From Achatina immaculata (taxonomy: Eukaryota > Mollusca > Gastropoda > Stylommatophora > Achatinidae): 64,000 nucleotides of DNA. Under the pieces are notes generated by a model. That model saw nothing but the letters and a program-made list of their open reading frames with translations. It did no database searches and was not told the origin of the DNA. Shown here one piece after another: positions 21,312-32,135 of this stretch; within the stretch, counting starts at the first letter, position 1; each line of letters begins with the position of its first letter. The translations under genes and the position numbers were made by a program. The stretch spans positions 23,265,146 to 23,329,145 of the forward strand of contig CM019721.1 in assembly GCA_009760885.1 (NCBI GenBank). The letters are read 5' to 3'.

Positions 21312-21699
21312 TACCTCCCCTCGTTTAAGTCATATTGTTAACATTATGACTACACAAAAAAAAACTAGCAAAGTGCCTTGTAAGTAATGAGCTACCAAAA
21401 TATATTTCCATGTGGACCACAGTACCAACAAAAATCACTTTGCGGTCACCTCCCCTTGTTTAAGTCAGAATGTTAACGGTACCGACTACATCTCCATAAA
21501 CATGGTAACCACATTCTGTTAATATACCATTCATAATTATCATAAGAAGAAAACATGTATCAGCATATTTGTATCTTGTTCAAAAAAATTTCCAGTAAGA
21601 CATTAATTCATAGCTGCTCTTCTACATCAAAATGATGTCTCATACACACTTAAGAAAAAGAAAAGCATACATTCTTTCAAATGACCAAAAATACTGTCA

Positions 21700-21945
21700 T
21701 TACATTTGAGGCTCAACCTCAAAACGAATCACTTTATTGACCTTATGATGAATTTTCATTCGACAAACCTCCCGTTTCTCATCATCAGCGGCAACCATAG
21801 GATATCTCATACACATTCCCTGATACATACTCAGTGTGAAATGTGATGTACTGGTTCCTGAAAGACCAGAATACTTCCATCGTATTCTCACGAAATTTGT
21901 TCCACTGACTTCAATTATTTTACCCCCCAAGTACTCCTCTATCAT
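21700..21945 (-). pseudogene. Small retroelement ORF, copy D
   Basis: 81 codons from MIEEYLGGKIIEV to RFEVEPQM. Three residue changes relative to copy A were noticed (Glu to Lys in IRWKYSG, Cys to Arg and Gly to Glu near the end). The extra G that separates the upstream MVGIED part is shared with copy C. Confidence 0.5.
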
Positions 21946-22432
21946 GATAACTCTTGGGTCTCCATCCCTCTATGCCAACCATTTTTAGTGGTGAGGGTAT
22001 CCTCGTATTGATAATCACAACACAACCTTCTCGGTTCCACTAAAAAATCTGGCAACACCCAAACATCTCACCCTACTCTTCTTAATACAAATGAAAAGTT
22101 TGTTTCCATATCTCAAAAAAATGTGTAGGCACTTCATTCATGATACAAAAATATGCAGTATTACATTATTATTCACCATAAAAAAATACATAGAGTGGTA
22201 GGCTACTAATACTCTCAATTTCTGAGCATTTCAACATTAAAAATACCCTAGTAGCAATGCAAAAAATTCACATCATCAATGCCAAATCCATTATGGATAT
22301 ATATCATGAGCACCAACAACTTATGTAATCTTAACATTAGGTGCATCTGTAACACAGTATGCATTCCAATAATCTTGAACCTGCATACTCAGAATACTGG
22401 AACCTTAAAATAAGGTCATTAATATTTCATCA

Positions 22433-23704
22433 TTAACGCCTTCTATTTCCTCTCGTTCCTCTGCCCCAGTAACTATTATCTCTGTTTCCTCTGGGGTTAC
22501 TATATCCCCTCTCATACCTTCTCTCATCATTAAAAATTCTCTTGTTCTGACCTGACATAAAACTATTTTCTCTGTATCCTGTAGTAGTATTATTATAACC
22601 TCTCTCATAGAGTTTCTCATCATTAAAAGCTGTCCTGTTCTGGCCCGACATAAAACTATTTTCTCTGTATCCTGTAGTAGTATTATTATATCCTCTCTCA
22701 TAGATTCTCTCATCTTTATGAATATTCTTGTTCTGATCCTCCCTGCAAGTTATTGATTTACATGTCTCAATAATGTTAGAAATTTGTTCTTCCATGTATG
22801 CTAACAGAGCCTCTGGTATTTCCTCATCATCTGAGGATGCCTCCACATTATCATTAAAATCAGGTGACACCATTTCTTCATTCATATTAATTTCAGCAAC
22901 ATCTACTGCACCTATTGTACCTTGTGAGCCCTCTGTACTATCTAGTATTCTCTGACTATTGTTGCAGTCTCTTACATGATCCTCTTTCAAATCAATACTC
23001 GTCTCTGACATACATGTATAACTATCTCTTAATACTACATCTACCGTATTTGTTTCTTCATCCTTAGTCATATAACCTGACTGCGTAGCTACGTCCTTTA
23101 ACACGATCCTGTCTGTTTCTATGGTAATATCACATGTTTCTGTGAGTAAAGTGTTTGTGGCTACATCACTTTTTCTTACCAAACAATCTTCGCTCACCCC
23201 CACACTTACATCAACCATTGTGTGAGCTAATCTGCCTAGTTTTGTGTCTGTTGACCTGTCTTTTCTGTCCTTAACTGTCTGGCTACCAGCCTCGACTAAT
23301 TCTACCCTAGTTTTATTCCTCTTCGTCTCATAGTTATGCCAATCGTTTCTTTTAAAAGAGTTGTGCTGGTAGCTGTCTCTAAACCTTGTGTCGTTGTAGG
23401 CTGGTTGTCTGGTGTCTCTAAACCTTGTGTCGTTGTTGGCTGGTTGTCTGGTGTCTCTAAACCTTGTGTCGTTGTAGGCTGGTTGTCTGGTTTTATAACT
23501 CATGTTTTGATATTTGTTTCTACTTCCAACTCTCTCATTTCTATAACCAGAGTTCTGTGTCTGTCTAACGTCTGTTCTAGGATAAAAATTGTAATGTGGT
23601 CTCATATTTCTTTCTTGCCTCAACTCTCTACCTAACCTAGCTACTTCTCTCCTCAAATATCTGACCTCCCATTTCAGTATGTCTAGTTCTGGTGTTTCTG
23701 TCAT
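22433..23704 (-). CDS. Gag-like ORF of LTR retroelement (423 aa)
   Basis: Likely the structural protein of the element, inferred from its position between the 5' LTR leader and the 3' region. Residues 1-40 form a predicted coiled coil rich in Leu, Arg and Glu (ILKWEVRYLRREVARLGREL). About residues 70-120 carry three copies of a 13-residue NDTRFRDTRQPAY-type repeat. The middle (160-320) is acidic. The C-terminal third has three repeats with YERGYNNTTTGYRENSFM and ends in an Arg/Gly-rich tail (GRGTRGNRRR) suited to RNA binding. No CCHC zinc knuckle and no aspartic protease motif are visible, so it is not a standard Ty3 Gag. The frame is intact, unlike most coding sequence here. Confidence 0.6.
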   Translation of the reverse strand: MTETPELDILKWEVRYLRREVARLGRELRQERNMRPHYNFYPRTDVRQTQNSGYRNERVGSRNKYQNMSYKTRQPAYNDTRFRDTRQPANNDTRFRDTRQPAYNDTRFRDSYQHNSFKRNDWHNYETKRNKTRVELVEAGSQTVKDRKDRSTDTKLGRLAHTMVDVSVGVSEDCLVRKSDVATNTLLTETCDITIETDRIVLKDVATQSGYMTKDEETNTVDVVLRDSYTCMSETSIDLKEDHVRDCNNSQRILDSTEGSQGTIGAVDVAEINMNEEMVSPDFNDNVEASSDDEEIPEALLAYMEEQISNIIETCKSITCREDQNKNIHKDERIYERGYNNTTTGYRENSFMSGQNRTAFNDEKLYERGYNNTTTGYRENSFMSGQNKRIFNDERRYERGYSNPRGNRDNSYWGRGTRGNRRR

Positions 23705-23979
23705 TTTCTCTAATACTCTCTCTGAAAAATCTCTGTATTATTCACACTCTATGAAATATGTGGTGAAATAATCAATAATTTCTATTAAAAAAATATTCTA
23801 ACACAGCAGTATAAATCAAACCAATATACACTGCAATTTCAACAACAATCAAACTAATACCTAAGTTAACTATCTCTTGTTCCTGGTCGAAAATACTGTC
23901 CCTCTGTCGCTGATGTTCCTCGTGAATGTCTCATTAATGTTCTCTAATTAACACCATTCTGAGTTCTGAATACTACCAC

Positions 23980-24999
23980 TGTTATAAAGATAACAATGTT
24001 TTAATTCATTTAAATTGTTCATTATTATTGTTATTATTGAATGTTCTATTATCATCACATCTCACCTTGGTACATCACACGTCGAAGTTTCACATACATG
24101 GCAATAGAAGATTTCTCATGAACATTTCACTGATTCATTTTAATATGACAAATAATATCAATATGATCAATATGTATAGCTGATAACTCACTTGTAATAA
24201 TAGGCATAGGCAAGATTATACACATTTCATTATTTTCATCATAGTAGCACGAAATCTCACAAAATCACAATATCAAAATTCTCATAATTCTACAAGCAGT
24301 ATTTAAGCACCGTTCACAATATTCAGTAATACAAAAGCTCTTGGTAACAATTACTGTACGATCTCTTGCTACACTAGTTCAATCTAACACTATGTCTCTA
24401 TCTCTACATCTCTCTTGCTGAACCCTCTCTCTACCTGCAGCTGAGTCCTACTCTGTCTACCTGCAGCTGCCTGCACCTCCCCCTGCCTCCTGAATCCTCA
24501 TCTGCTCTCCTCTCTCTACCAGACCCCTATCTGCTCTTCGCCCGCCCTCCTGAATCCTCCTCCCTTCTTTATATTCGTAAGTTCTGACCACGCCAAAACC
24601 GGTCGCAACTGGCGTCTTCGCTTTAGTCTCTTTCATCTCCGTCGTCTAATTGTTACCTCCCATTAACAAGTCCACCATCTCTTTCATGTTACCTGCTTCG
24701 GGACCTAGTCCGTTCTCTGTTCAGTCTTTGATCTACTGGTCAATTGTTCCCCCTGGGCTACTGCATGTGCGCGCGAAGTCGCACCTCTAGAACTGGACCA
24801 CTCTCACGATCTATCAGATCTATCGATACGGTTTTACCTTTGATCAGGTCTTTGAAGTACCGAGTATCCGTTCCTCGCTCCTCTAACTATAACTTCTCTG
24901 CCCCCCAATACATTCTTTATTCCTGATCATGTCACTAATAATAATAATATTAATAATAATTATAATAACTATAATCATTACTTACAAGGCTATGCTACA
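23980..24999 (-). mobile_element. LTR 4 (5' LTR of the pol-less element)
   Basis: 1020 bases, TGTAGC (complement of 24994-24999) to AACA (complement at 23980). It contains the (TTA)n run, shared with the other LTRs. It also has a CTGCAG/CCTCC-rich insertion-like stretch (24420-24540) that is shorter in LTR 2. The 28-bp array resumes at the next base. Confidence 0.75.
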
Positions 25000-25486
25000 C
25001 AGGAACATGTGTATAACTCTCCGCTAACAGGGACATGTGCATAACTCTCCGCTAACAGACACATGTGTATAACTCCGCTAACAGGCACATGTGCATAACT
25101 CTCCGCTAACAGGGACATTTGCATAACTCTCCGCTAATAGGCACATATGCATAACTCTCCGCTAACAGGGACATGTGCATAACTCTACGCTAACAGGGAC
25201 ATGTGCATAACTCTCCGCTAATAGGAACATGTGCATAACTGTCCGCTAACAGGGATATGTGTATAACTCTCCGCTAACAGGGACATGTGTATAACTCTCC
25301 GCTAACAGGGACATGTGTATAACTGTCCGCTAACAGGGACATGTGTATAACTCTCCGCTAACAGGGACATGTGCATAACTCTCCGCTAGCAGGAACATGT
25401 GTATAACTGTCCGCTAACAGGGACATGTGTATAACTTTCCGCTAACAGGGACATTTGCATAACTCTCCGCTAACAGGGACATATGC
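25000..25486. repeat. 28-bp minisatellite, block 3
   Basis: The array continues immediately after the LTR. 14481-24999 therefore behaves as a complex insertion into one originally continuous 28-bp array. Confidence 0.95.
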
Positions 25487-25554
25487 ATGTAAATAAAAAT
25501 ACATTAGCTTTGAGAAAATGACTCCTCAACTGATAATATTTCACTAGCATTATG

Positions 25555-25735
25555 TCCAAATCTGTGTCTAATATATGTTTATATCTAAATCTGTGTCCAA
25601 GTTTATGTTTATATCTAAATCTGTGTCCAAGTTTATGTTTATATAAAAATATGTGTCTAAGTTTATGTTTATATCTAAATGTGTGTTTATTTATGTTTAT
25701 ATCTAAATATGTGTCTAAGTTTGCGTTCAATGACA
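25555..25735. repeat. 30-bp tandem repeat, about 6 copies
   Basis: Unit TATCTAAATCTGTGTCCAAG plus TTTATGTTTA with variants. Open frames over it on both strands are artefacts of the 30-base period. Confidence 0.85.
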
Positions 25736-26361
25736 TTAACAAGGGGTTAATTTTCATTCTTTAAAAAGATGTACTTTCAATTCAAATGTATCTAGAAATT
25801 CATGTCTATATTTCATTCCACACAGCCCTTGTTTGTCCGTTCTTCGTGTAACTGAAATGTTGCTTTCTGTGTCCAGCTACCCTGAAAAATAATTACTTGA
25901 TTTAAACTGAGATATTTATTTTAAAGATACTTCAGTTTGGACATTTAAAATCAAAGTAAATGTATTTGTTTTAGAAAATCTCCGATAAAGAACTGTGATG
26001 AGAATTAAAGAGCGGAGATGAGTAACCTTAGACATTCCATTTCAGAAACATTTACTATATAAAACAAGACAATGATGAACGAAGAAACATGATCTGCCGC
26101 CCAATCTCCATGAATCATTTATTGTCCCGTGGAAAATGTTCCTTCCCCGCCCCCCCCACCCCAATAGGGAAAACAACATGGGGTTGGATGTTTCTATCTG
26201 AGCTGACAATTTATTGCAGAAAAACAATTGAATAAATTGTCGGATAAATAGATTATTCCGTCGCTTCTGCCGGAGGTTGGCATGTTCAAGAGTGCATGTC
26301 CGAATGAAAGAAGTCCAGACGAGGGTAACGATGAAAGTAGGCATAAAACCGAAACAGGATG
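25736..26361. other. No recognisable feature
   Basis: A/T-rich sequence with a C-run near 26146. No gene or transposon motif was recognised. Confidence 0.5.
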
Positions 26362-26699
26362 TTACTTTCACAGCATAATACACCAGAAACTATGATGTCA
26401 TGAGACGAGGTTCAAAGCATAATACACCACAAATTATGATGTCACGAGACGATATTCAAAGCATAATACACCACAAACTATGATGTCATGAGACGATGTT
26501 CAAAGCATAATACACCACAAACTATGATGTATAAACTAGGGGGGGGAGTAGGAGCAGCTTTATTACTTAACGATTACAAAGTTGTGACGTTTCGGCGTGA
26601 GCCTTAATCATATAAACACATACAGGACGAAGAATGAGAGTGAGAGAGGAGATAAAGTACAGATTCACATGAATCCTATGTTTAAAAAATACATAAAAT

Positions 26700-27230
26700 T
26701 AGGAACAGAATAGGCCAAGCAAAGACTGCATTTCAGAGAATGAGAAACATATTAGCTAACACATCTTTATCAATGAATTTTAGAAAACGAGTCCTAAAAT
26801 GCTATATTGAACCTATCTTGTTATATGGAAGTGAATCATGGACAATAGGCAAGTCTGCACAAAAATCATTGGAAGCAGTAGAAATGTGGTTTATTAGAAG
26901 AATGTTGCGAATCCCCTGGACAGCAAAAATAACTAATGAAGAATGTAGGAGAAGAGCTGGAGAGACAAAAAACCTTGTCAAAAAGATAAGAGAGAGACAA
27001 TGTACTTTCATAGGACATGCAATGAGAAGAGGGGGCATTGAAAATATTATAACAACAGGAAAAATAGAAGGAAGAAGATCAAGAGGAAGACCAAGAGAAA
27101 TGATACTGGACAGTCTGACGGGATGGTGTGAGAGGAGATCACCAACTGACCTGATGGCCTGCATGAAGGATCGCGTACTCTGGAGAAGCATAATAGCCAA
27201 CGCCAGTCGGCACGGCACATGATGATGATG
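26700..27230 (+). mobile_element. LINE 3' end with (GAT)n tail, nested in the Penelope-like element
   Basis: 531 bases flanked by the target duplication ATAAAAT (26693-26699 and 27231-27237). It encodes a reverse-transcriptase C-terminal region in one open frame (26740-27222): LLYGSESWTIGKS, RRMLRIPWTAKITNEE, GRRSRGRPREMILDSL, then WRSIIANASRHGT. The reverse-transcriptase catalytic domain is lost by 5' truncation. Relatives with the same tail lie at 32781-33283 and 60417-60589. It disrupts the left pseudo-LTR and is therefore younger than the Penelope-like insertion. Confidence 0.9.
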
Positions 27231-27649
27231 ATAAAATGAATAGAGCACTCAGCCTGAAAAAATATGTAGATTTTCCGACATTCGTTCAGAAATGACACCG
27301 TTGCTACGTTCAAAATGTGCTACGTTCAAAATGTGCTCGTTCAGAAATGTACAGAAATGAGCATGGTGAAGAGTAGAGAATGTTTAAATAGAGACGTGTG
27401 ATGTGTGATACATGGGTCGTAACTGATGATGGTGGATGGGTAAACTGTTCAGAGAAGAGAGATTGATATAATGGTAACGTAGGCAGGAGAAGGTGAAATA
27501 AATGATTATGGTTGGGGTAGAGGGGTTGTAATGTGATGCTGTGAGGAGGGTCTGAACTATGTGTAACAAGTGAGAAGCGAGTGGAGCTTAGTAGAGAGGG
27601 ATTCTGATTTTGGAACAGGAGAATGTTATGTGCAACTGAATAAATTTTG

Positions 27650-27935
27650 ATAACGTATATTGGTGAGACTGGCCTCAGACTAGGGAACCGCATGCAGAAA
27701 CATCTGTACGATATCACCCAGCATGCTTCGAAACCAGTCCCGAATCATTTCAGTGGCCCCCAACCACAGAGACAAATCTGATTTTCTGGTAACAACCATC
27801 AAACAATGTCACCCAGATGACACAAGGTGCCTAGCGCTTGAGAACCGCTACATTCAGGACTATGGGACACTGGAACCTCACGGTCTGAACTCGTTATTCA
27901 GCCAACCATATCATTCTCCTCTTCCACAATCATAA
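27650..27935 (+). pseudogene. GIY-YIG endonuclease domain of Penelope-like element, frameshifted
   Basis: One frame gives TYIGETGLRLGNRMQKHLYD then PVPNHFS. The other gives SDFLVTTIKQCHPDDTR, LALENRYIQDYGTLEP and GLN. Tyr-Ile-Gly, the Arg after TG, the His in QKH, the catalytic Glu (LALENRYI) and the terminal Asn are all recognisable. They are split by a frameshift near a C-run at about 27752. The domain normally nicks target DNA for Penelope retrotransposition. Confidence 0.8.
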
Positions 27936-29085
27936 TCCCTCTCCATTAAGCTTCACTCCCTTCTCAGTTGTTACACATAGTTTAGAACCTCCTCATAGCA
28001 TCACATTACAACCCTTCCATTCCAACCATAATTATTTATTTCACTTTCTCCTGGTTAGGTTACCATTGTATCACTCTCTCTCCCCTCAACAATTTACATA
28101 CCCACCACCCTCAGTTACAATCCACCTATCACACATCACACGTCTCTAATTAAACATCCTCTATGCTTCACCATGCGCATTTCTGTACATTTCTGAACGA
28201 GCACATTTTGAACGTAGGACACTTTGAGCGTAGGACATTTTGAAGGTAGCAATGGGCACATTCCTGAACGAACGTTGGAAAAGCTCCATATTCTTTCAAG
28301 CTAAGTGCTCTATTCATTGTATTTATTTTTTTTAAACATAGGAATCATGTGAATCTATACTTTATCTCCTCTCTCTAATTCTTCTCCATGTATATGTGTG
28401 TATGATTAAGGCTTATGCAGAAACGTCACAACTTTGTAGTCGTTGAGTAATAAAGCTGTTCCTACTTTTTTCCTAGTTTATACATTTTGGTATCACAGGT
28501 TTACTGCAGTGGCTCAGTGTATAGTTCTATACTGTGAGACTAATTATTGTATGTCACGAACTATGATGTCTTGAGATGATACTTAAGCATAATACACTAC
28601 AAACTATGATGTTGTGAGACAATATTCAAACCATAATACACCACAAACTATGATGTCTTGAGACGATGTTCAAAGCATAATACACCACAAACTATGATGT
28701 CTTGAGACAATATTCAAAGCATAATACACCACAAACTATGATGTCTTGAGACGATATTTAAAGCATAATACACCACAAACTATGATGTCATGAGACGATG
28801 TTCAAAGCATAATACACCACAAACTATGATGTCTTGAGACGATGTTCAAAGCATAATACACCACAAACTATGATGTCTTGAGACGATGTTCAAAGCATAA
28901 TACATCACAAACTATAATGTCTTGAGACTATGTTCAAAGCATAATACACCACAAACTATGATGTCTTGAGACAATATTCAAAGCATAATACACCACAAAC
29001 TATGATGTCTTGAGACAATATTCAAAGCATAATACACCACAAACTATGATGTCTTGAGACAATATTCAAAGCATAATACACCACA

Positions 29086-29790
29086 ATAAAGATCAATGTA
29101 GGAAAGACAAAGTTAATGAAGCAAAATGTGAACAACAGAAATGTACTCAGAGTAGATAACAAGTTAGTGGAGGAGGTCAACGAATTTGTATACCTTGGCA
29201 GCAGAGTAGTAGAAAATGGAGACAGCACAGAGGACATCAACAGCAGACTTACTAGAGCAAACCAGGCTTTTGCAATGCTACAGAATATATGGAAATCAAA
29301 TAAACTAAGCATAAATACGAAAATCAGGATATTTAAGAGTAATGTTCTAAGTGTACTACTCTATGGAAGTGAATGCTGGAAAATCACCAAAACCATAGAA
29401 AACAAGTTGAATTCTTTCCAGACTAAATGTTTACGTAGAATTAAAAAAATATTTTGGCCAAACACCATAAGAAATAACATTTTATTGGCAGAAATGCAGA
29501 TGAAACCACTGACAACAATTATTGAGGAAAGACGCTGGCGATGGTTGGGACATGTGCTCCGAATGACTGACAACTCACTACCAAAAATAGCACTAAGATG
29601 GACACCACAGGGGAGCAGAAGTAAGGGTAGACCAAAAGAGACATGGAGAAGAACAACAGAAAGGATGTTGAGCAATAGAGGGCTCACCTGGGCAAGAGCA
29701 GAAAAAAAGGCGAAAGACAGGCATTTGTGGAAAACCCTTGCGGAAGCCCCATGTGCCCTGGGCACTTAAGGTTCAGAGAGAGAGAGAGAG
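29086..29790 (+). mobile_element. LINE 3' end with (AG)n tail, copy 1
   Basis: 705 bases inserted in the 44-bp satellite, flanked by the 11-base duplication AATACACCACA (29075-29085, 29791-29801). One open frame (29116-29769) reads EFVYLGSRVVENGDSTEDIN, NIWKSNKLSINTKIRIFK, SNVLSVLLYGSECWK, FQTKCLRRIKKIFWPNTI, RWRWLGHVLRM and GSRSKGRPKETWRR, ending CALGT. It is 5' truncated before the catalytic FADD. The copy is otherwise clean, so probably young. Confidence 0.9.
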
Positions 29791-29834
29791 AATACACCAC
29801 AAACTATGATGTCTTGAGACAATGTTCAAAGCAT

Positions 29835-31064
29835 CTCTCTCTCTCTCTCTCTCTGAACCTTAAGTGCCCAGGGCACATGAGGCTTCCGTAAGGGTTTTCC
29901 ACAAATGCCTGTCCTTCGCCTTTTTTTCTGCTCTTGCCCAGGTGAGCCCTTTATTTCTCAACATCCTTTGTGTTGTTCTTCTCCATGTCTCTTTTGGTCT
30001 ACCCTTACTTCCGTTTCCCTGTGGTGTTCATCTTAGTGCTATTTTTGGTAGTGAGTTGTCAGTCATTCGGAACACATGTCCCAGCCATCACCAGCGTCTG
30101 TCCTCAATAATTGTTGTCAGTGGTTTCATCTGCATTTCTGCTAATAAGATTTTATTTCTTATGGTGTTTGGCCAGAATATTTTTCTAATTCTTCGTAAAC
30201 ATTTAGTCTGGAAAGAATTTAACTTCTTTTCTATGGTTTTGGTGATTTTCCAGCATTCACTTCCATAGAGTAGTACACTTAGAACATTACTCTTAAATAT
30301 CCTGATTTTCGTATTTATGCTTAGTTTTTTTAATTTCCATATAGTCTGCAGCATTGCAAAAGCCTGGTTTGCTCTAGTAAGTCTGCTGTTGATGTCCTCT
30401 GTGCTGTCTCCATTTTCTACTACTCTGCTGCCAAGGTATACAAATTCGTTGACCTCCTCCACTAACTTGTTATCTACTCTGAGTACATTTCTGTTGTTCA
30501 CATTTTGTTTCATTAACTTTGTCTTTCCTACGTTGATCTTTAGTCCTATGTTATTTGCATTCTGAGTTAGCTTGTTTATTTTATCTTGCATATCTTTGTG
30601 ACTGCTTGATAATAGACAAATGTCGTCCGCAAAGTCAAGGTCCTCCAGCACTGTGTCAAGGGTCCATTGTAATCCTCTGCGTTTGTCTGATGTTGCCCCC
30701 TTCATTAACCAGTCTACTGCCAAGATAAATAATGTTGGTGATAGTACACATCCCTGTTTCACTCCTGTTTGTACCCTAAAGCTGCTGGAGGTATGTGCTC
30801 CACAGATAACTTTGCACTGAAAACCCTCGTATAGGGCTTTGATTACATTAACTATTTTATGGGGGAGGCCATGCAATCTTAGGATTTTCCACAGTGCATC
30901 TCTGTTGACACTGTCAAAGGCTTTCTAAAAATCTATGAATAATGAATATGTTGTGCTATGCCACTCATTTGCCTGTTCTAATATTTGTCTAAGTACAAAT
31001 ATGTGGTCTATGCATGATCTTCCTTTCCTAAATCCTGCCTGCTCTTTCCGAAGTTTTTCATCAC
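29835..31064 (-). mobile_element. LINE 3' end with (AG)n tail, copy 2
   Basis: 1230 bases on the opposite strand, flanked by GCAT on both sides (29831-29834, 31065-31068). It includes more of the reverse transcriptase: AGFRKGRSCIDHIFVLRQIL, then FIDF with a TAG stop (complement of 30925-30927) before KAFDSVN, GVKQGCVLSPTLF, and the catalytic FADDICLLSS (in the 30088-30876 frame), then the same C-terminal blocks as copy 1. The stop in the first catalytic motif makes it dead. It is tail to tail with copy 1. Confidence 0.9.
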
Positions 31065-31285
31065 GCATAATACACTACAAACTATGATGTCTTGAGACAA
31101 TATTCAAACCATAATACACCACAAACTATGATGTCTTGAGACAATATTCAAAGCATAATACACCACAAACTATGATGTCTTGAGACAATATTCAAAGCAT
31201 AATACACCACAAACTATGATGTCTTGAGACAATATTCAAAGCATAATACACCACAAACTATGGTGTCTTGAGACGATATTCAAAT

Positions 31286-31796
31286 AAATCTAAGAAGCAT
31301 CAACGGAGACGTAAAGATGAAAGCTGCTGTGGAATTGCAAGAAAGAAAAATGACGATGGCAATAAATTTAACATTTGCTCAAGGCAAATTAACGTCGGTT
31401 AAAAATGATACTGGCCCATAAACGTCTATTAACATTTTGATGTTTATGGTTGCATAGATAATCTTGTTAGTTTTTTCAAGTTCCAGGTGTAGATAAAAAC
31501 TTGGCTATCAAGTTTTCGGTTAGAATTTCAAAGAAAAGTCACTACGCAAGGAAAGATTTTCTAAGATATGTTACTGTTTTCATCCATATAATGAATATTC
31601 CTTCCTGGCTGTTTATATTCATTGTATATACATTTGATAAAACTCTTTGTTGATGTTTCTTAGACTCAAGTGTAGAGATGACAAACCATGTTTATTTTCC
31701 AAGTTTTCAAAATAACCAGGAGACTGCCACTCTCTGGGCCAGTAGATTGTTTGCTGCCCTTGCAGGCTTCTTAAATGTGTTATAAAGTTTTCCTTC
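31286..31796. other. No recognisable feature
   Basis: A/T-rich unique sequence between two tandem arrays. Confidence 0.5.
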
Positions 31797-32135
31797 CGCT
31801 GACATGTGGCCAGGACACGTGATTACTGACATGTGATATGTGACAGGACACGTGATTACTGACTTGTGATATGTGGCAAAAGCACGTGATTACTGACTTA
31901 TGATATGTGACAGGACACGTGATTACTGACTTGTGATATGTGACCAGGACACGTGATTACTGACTTGTGATATGTGACTAGGACATGTGATTACTGACTT
32001 GTGATATGTGACAGGACACGTGATCACTGACATGTGATATGTGACCAGGACACGTGATCACTGACTTGTGATATGTGACCAGGACACGTGATCACTGACT
32101 TGTGATATGTGACCAGGACACGTGATCACTGATTG
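31797..32135. repeat. 33-34-bp tandem repeat, about 10 copies
   Basis: Unit GGACACGTGATTACTGACTT plus GTGATATGTGACCA. Each carries the palindromic E-box CACGTG. ATTACTG/ATCACTG marks two subtypes, the second confined to the right half. Confidence 0.9.

Larger units (their letters stand above)
20878..22260 (-). repeat. Right arm of 1.4-kb inverted repeat
   Basis: Complement of 18970-20345, interrupted only by small differences. Confidence 0.9.
20878..24999 (-). mobile_element. Pol-less LTR retroelement with Gag-like ORF
   Basis: Read right to left: a 5' LTR (24999 to 23980, TG..CA), a putative primer-binding region starting GTGGTAGTATTCAG, a leader, a 423-codon ORF (23704-22433), a 0.5-kb non-coding stretch, the small ORF (21945-21700), two polypurine motifs, and a 3' LTR starting at 21311 and cut at 20878. 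The two LTRs look near-identical where they overlap, suggesting recent insertion. No protease, reverse transcriptase or integrase is present, so movement would need enzymes from an autonomous relative, perhaps the one whose Pol end survives at 14481/16244. Confidence 0.75.
26529..28490 (+). mobile_element. Truncated Penelope-like element with inverted pseudo-LTRs
   Basis: Two arms of about 560 bases are reverse complements: 26529-26699 plus 27238-27615 on the left, and 27936-28490 on the right. Both start GTATAAACTAGG from outside inward and share AGTTGTGACGTTTC and AATAAAGCTG-type words. Between them lies only a GIY-YIG endonuclease remnant. The reverse transcriptase is absent. Inverted pseudo-LTRs flanking a 5'-truncated body are a known Penelope-like arrangement. 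Confidence 0.75.
26362..31285. repeat. 44-bp satellite, interrupted array
   Basis: The unit CAAAGCATAATACACCACAA plus ACTATGATGTCTTGAGACAA plus TATT recurs at 26362-26528, 28545-29085, 29791-29834 (one unit) and 31065-31285. The gaps are exactly filled by a Penelope-like element and two LINEs. Variation is mostly CATGAG/CTTGAG and GACGATG/GACAATA. Confidence 0.95.
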
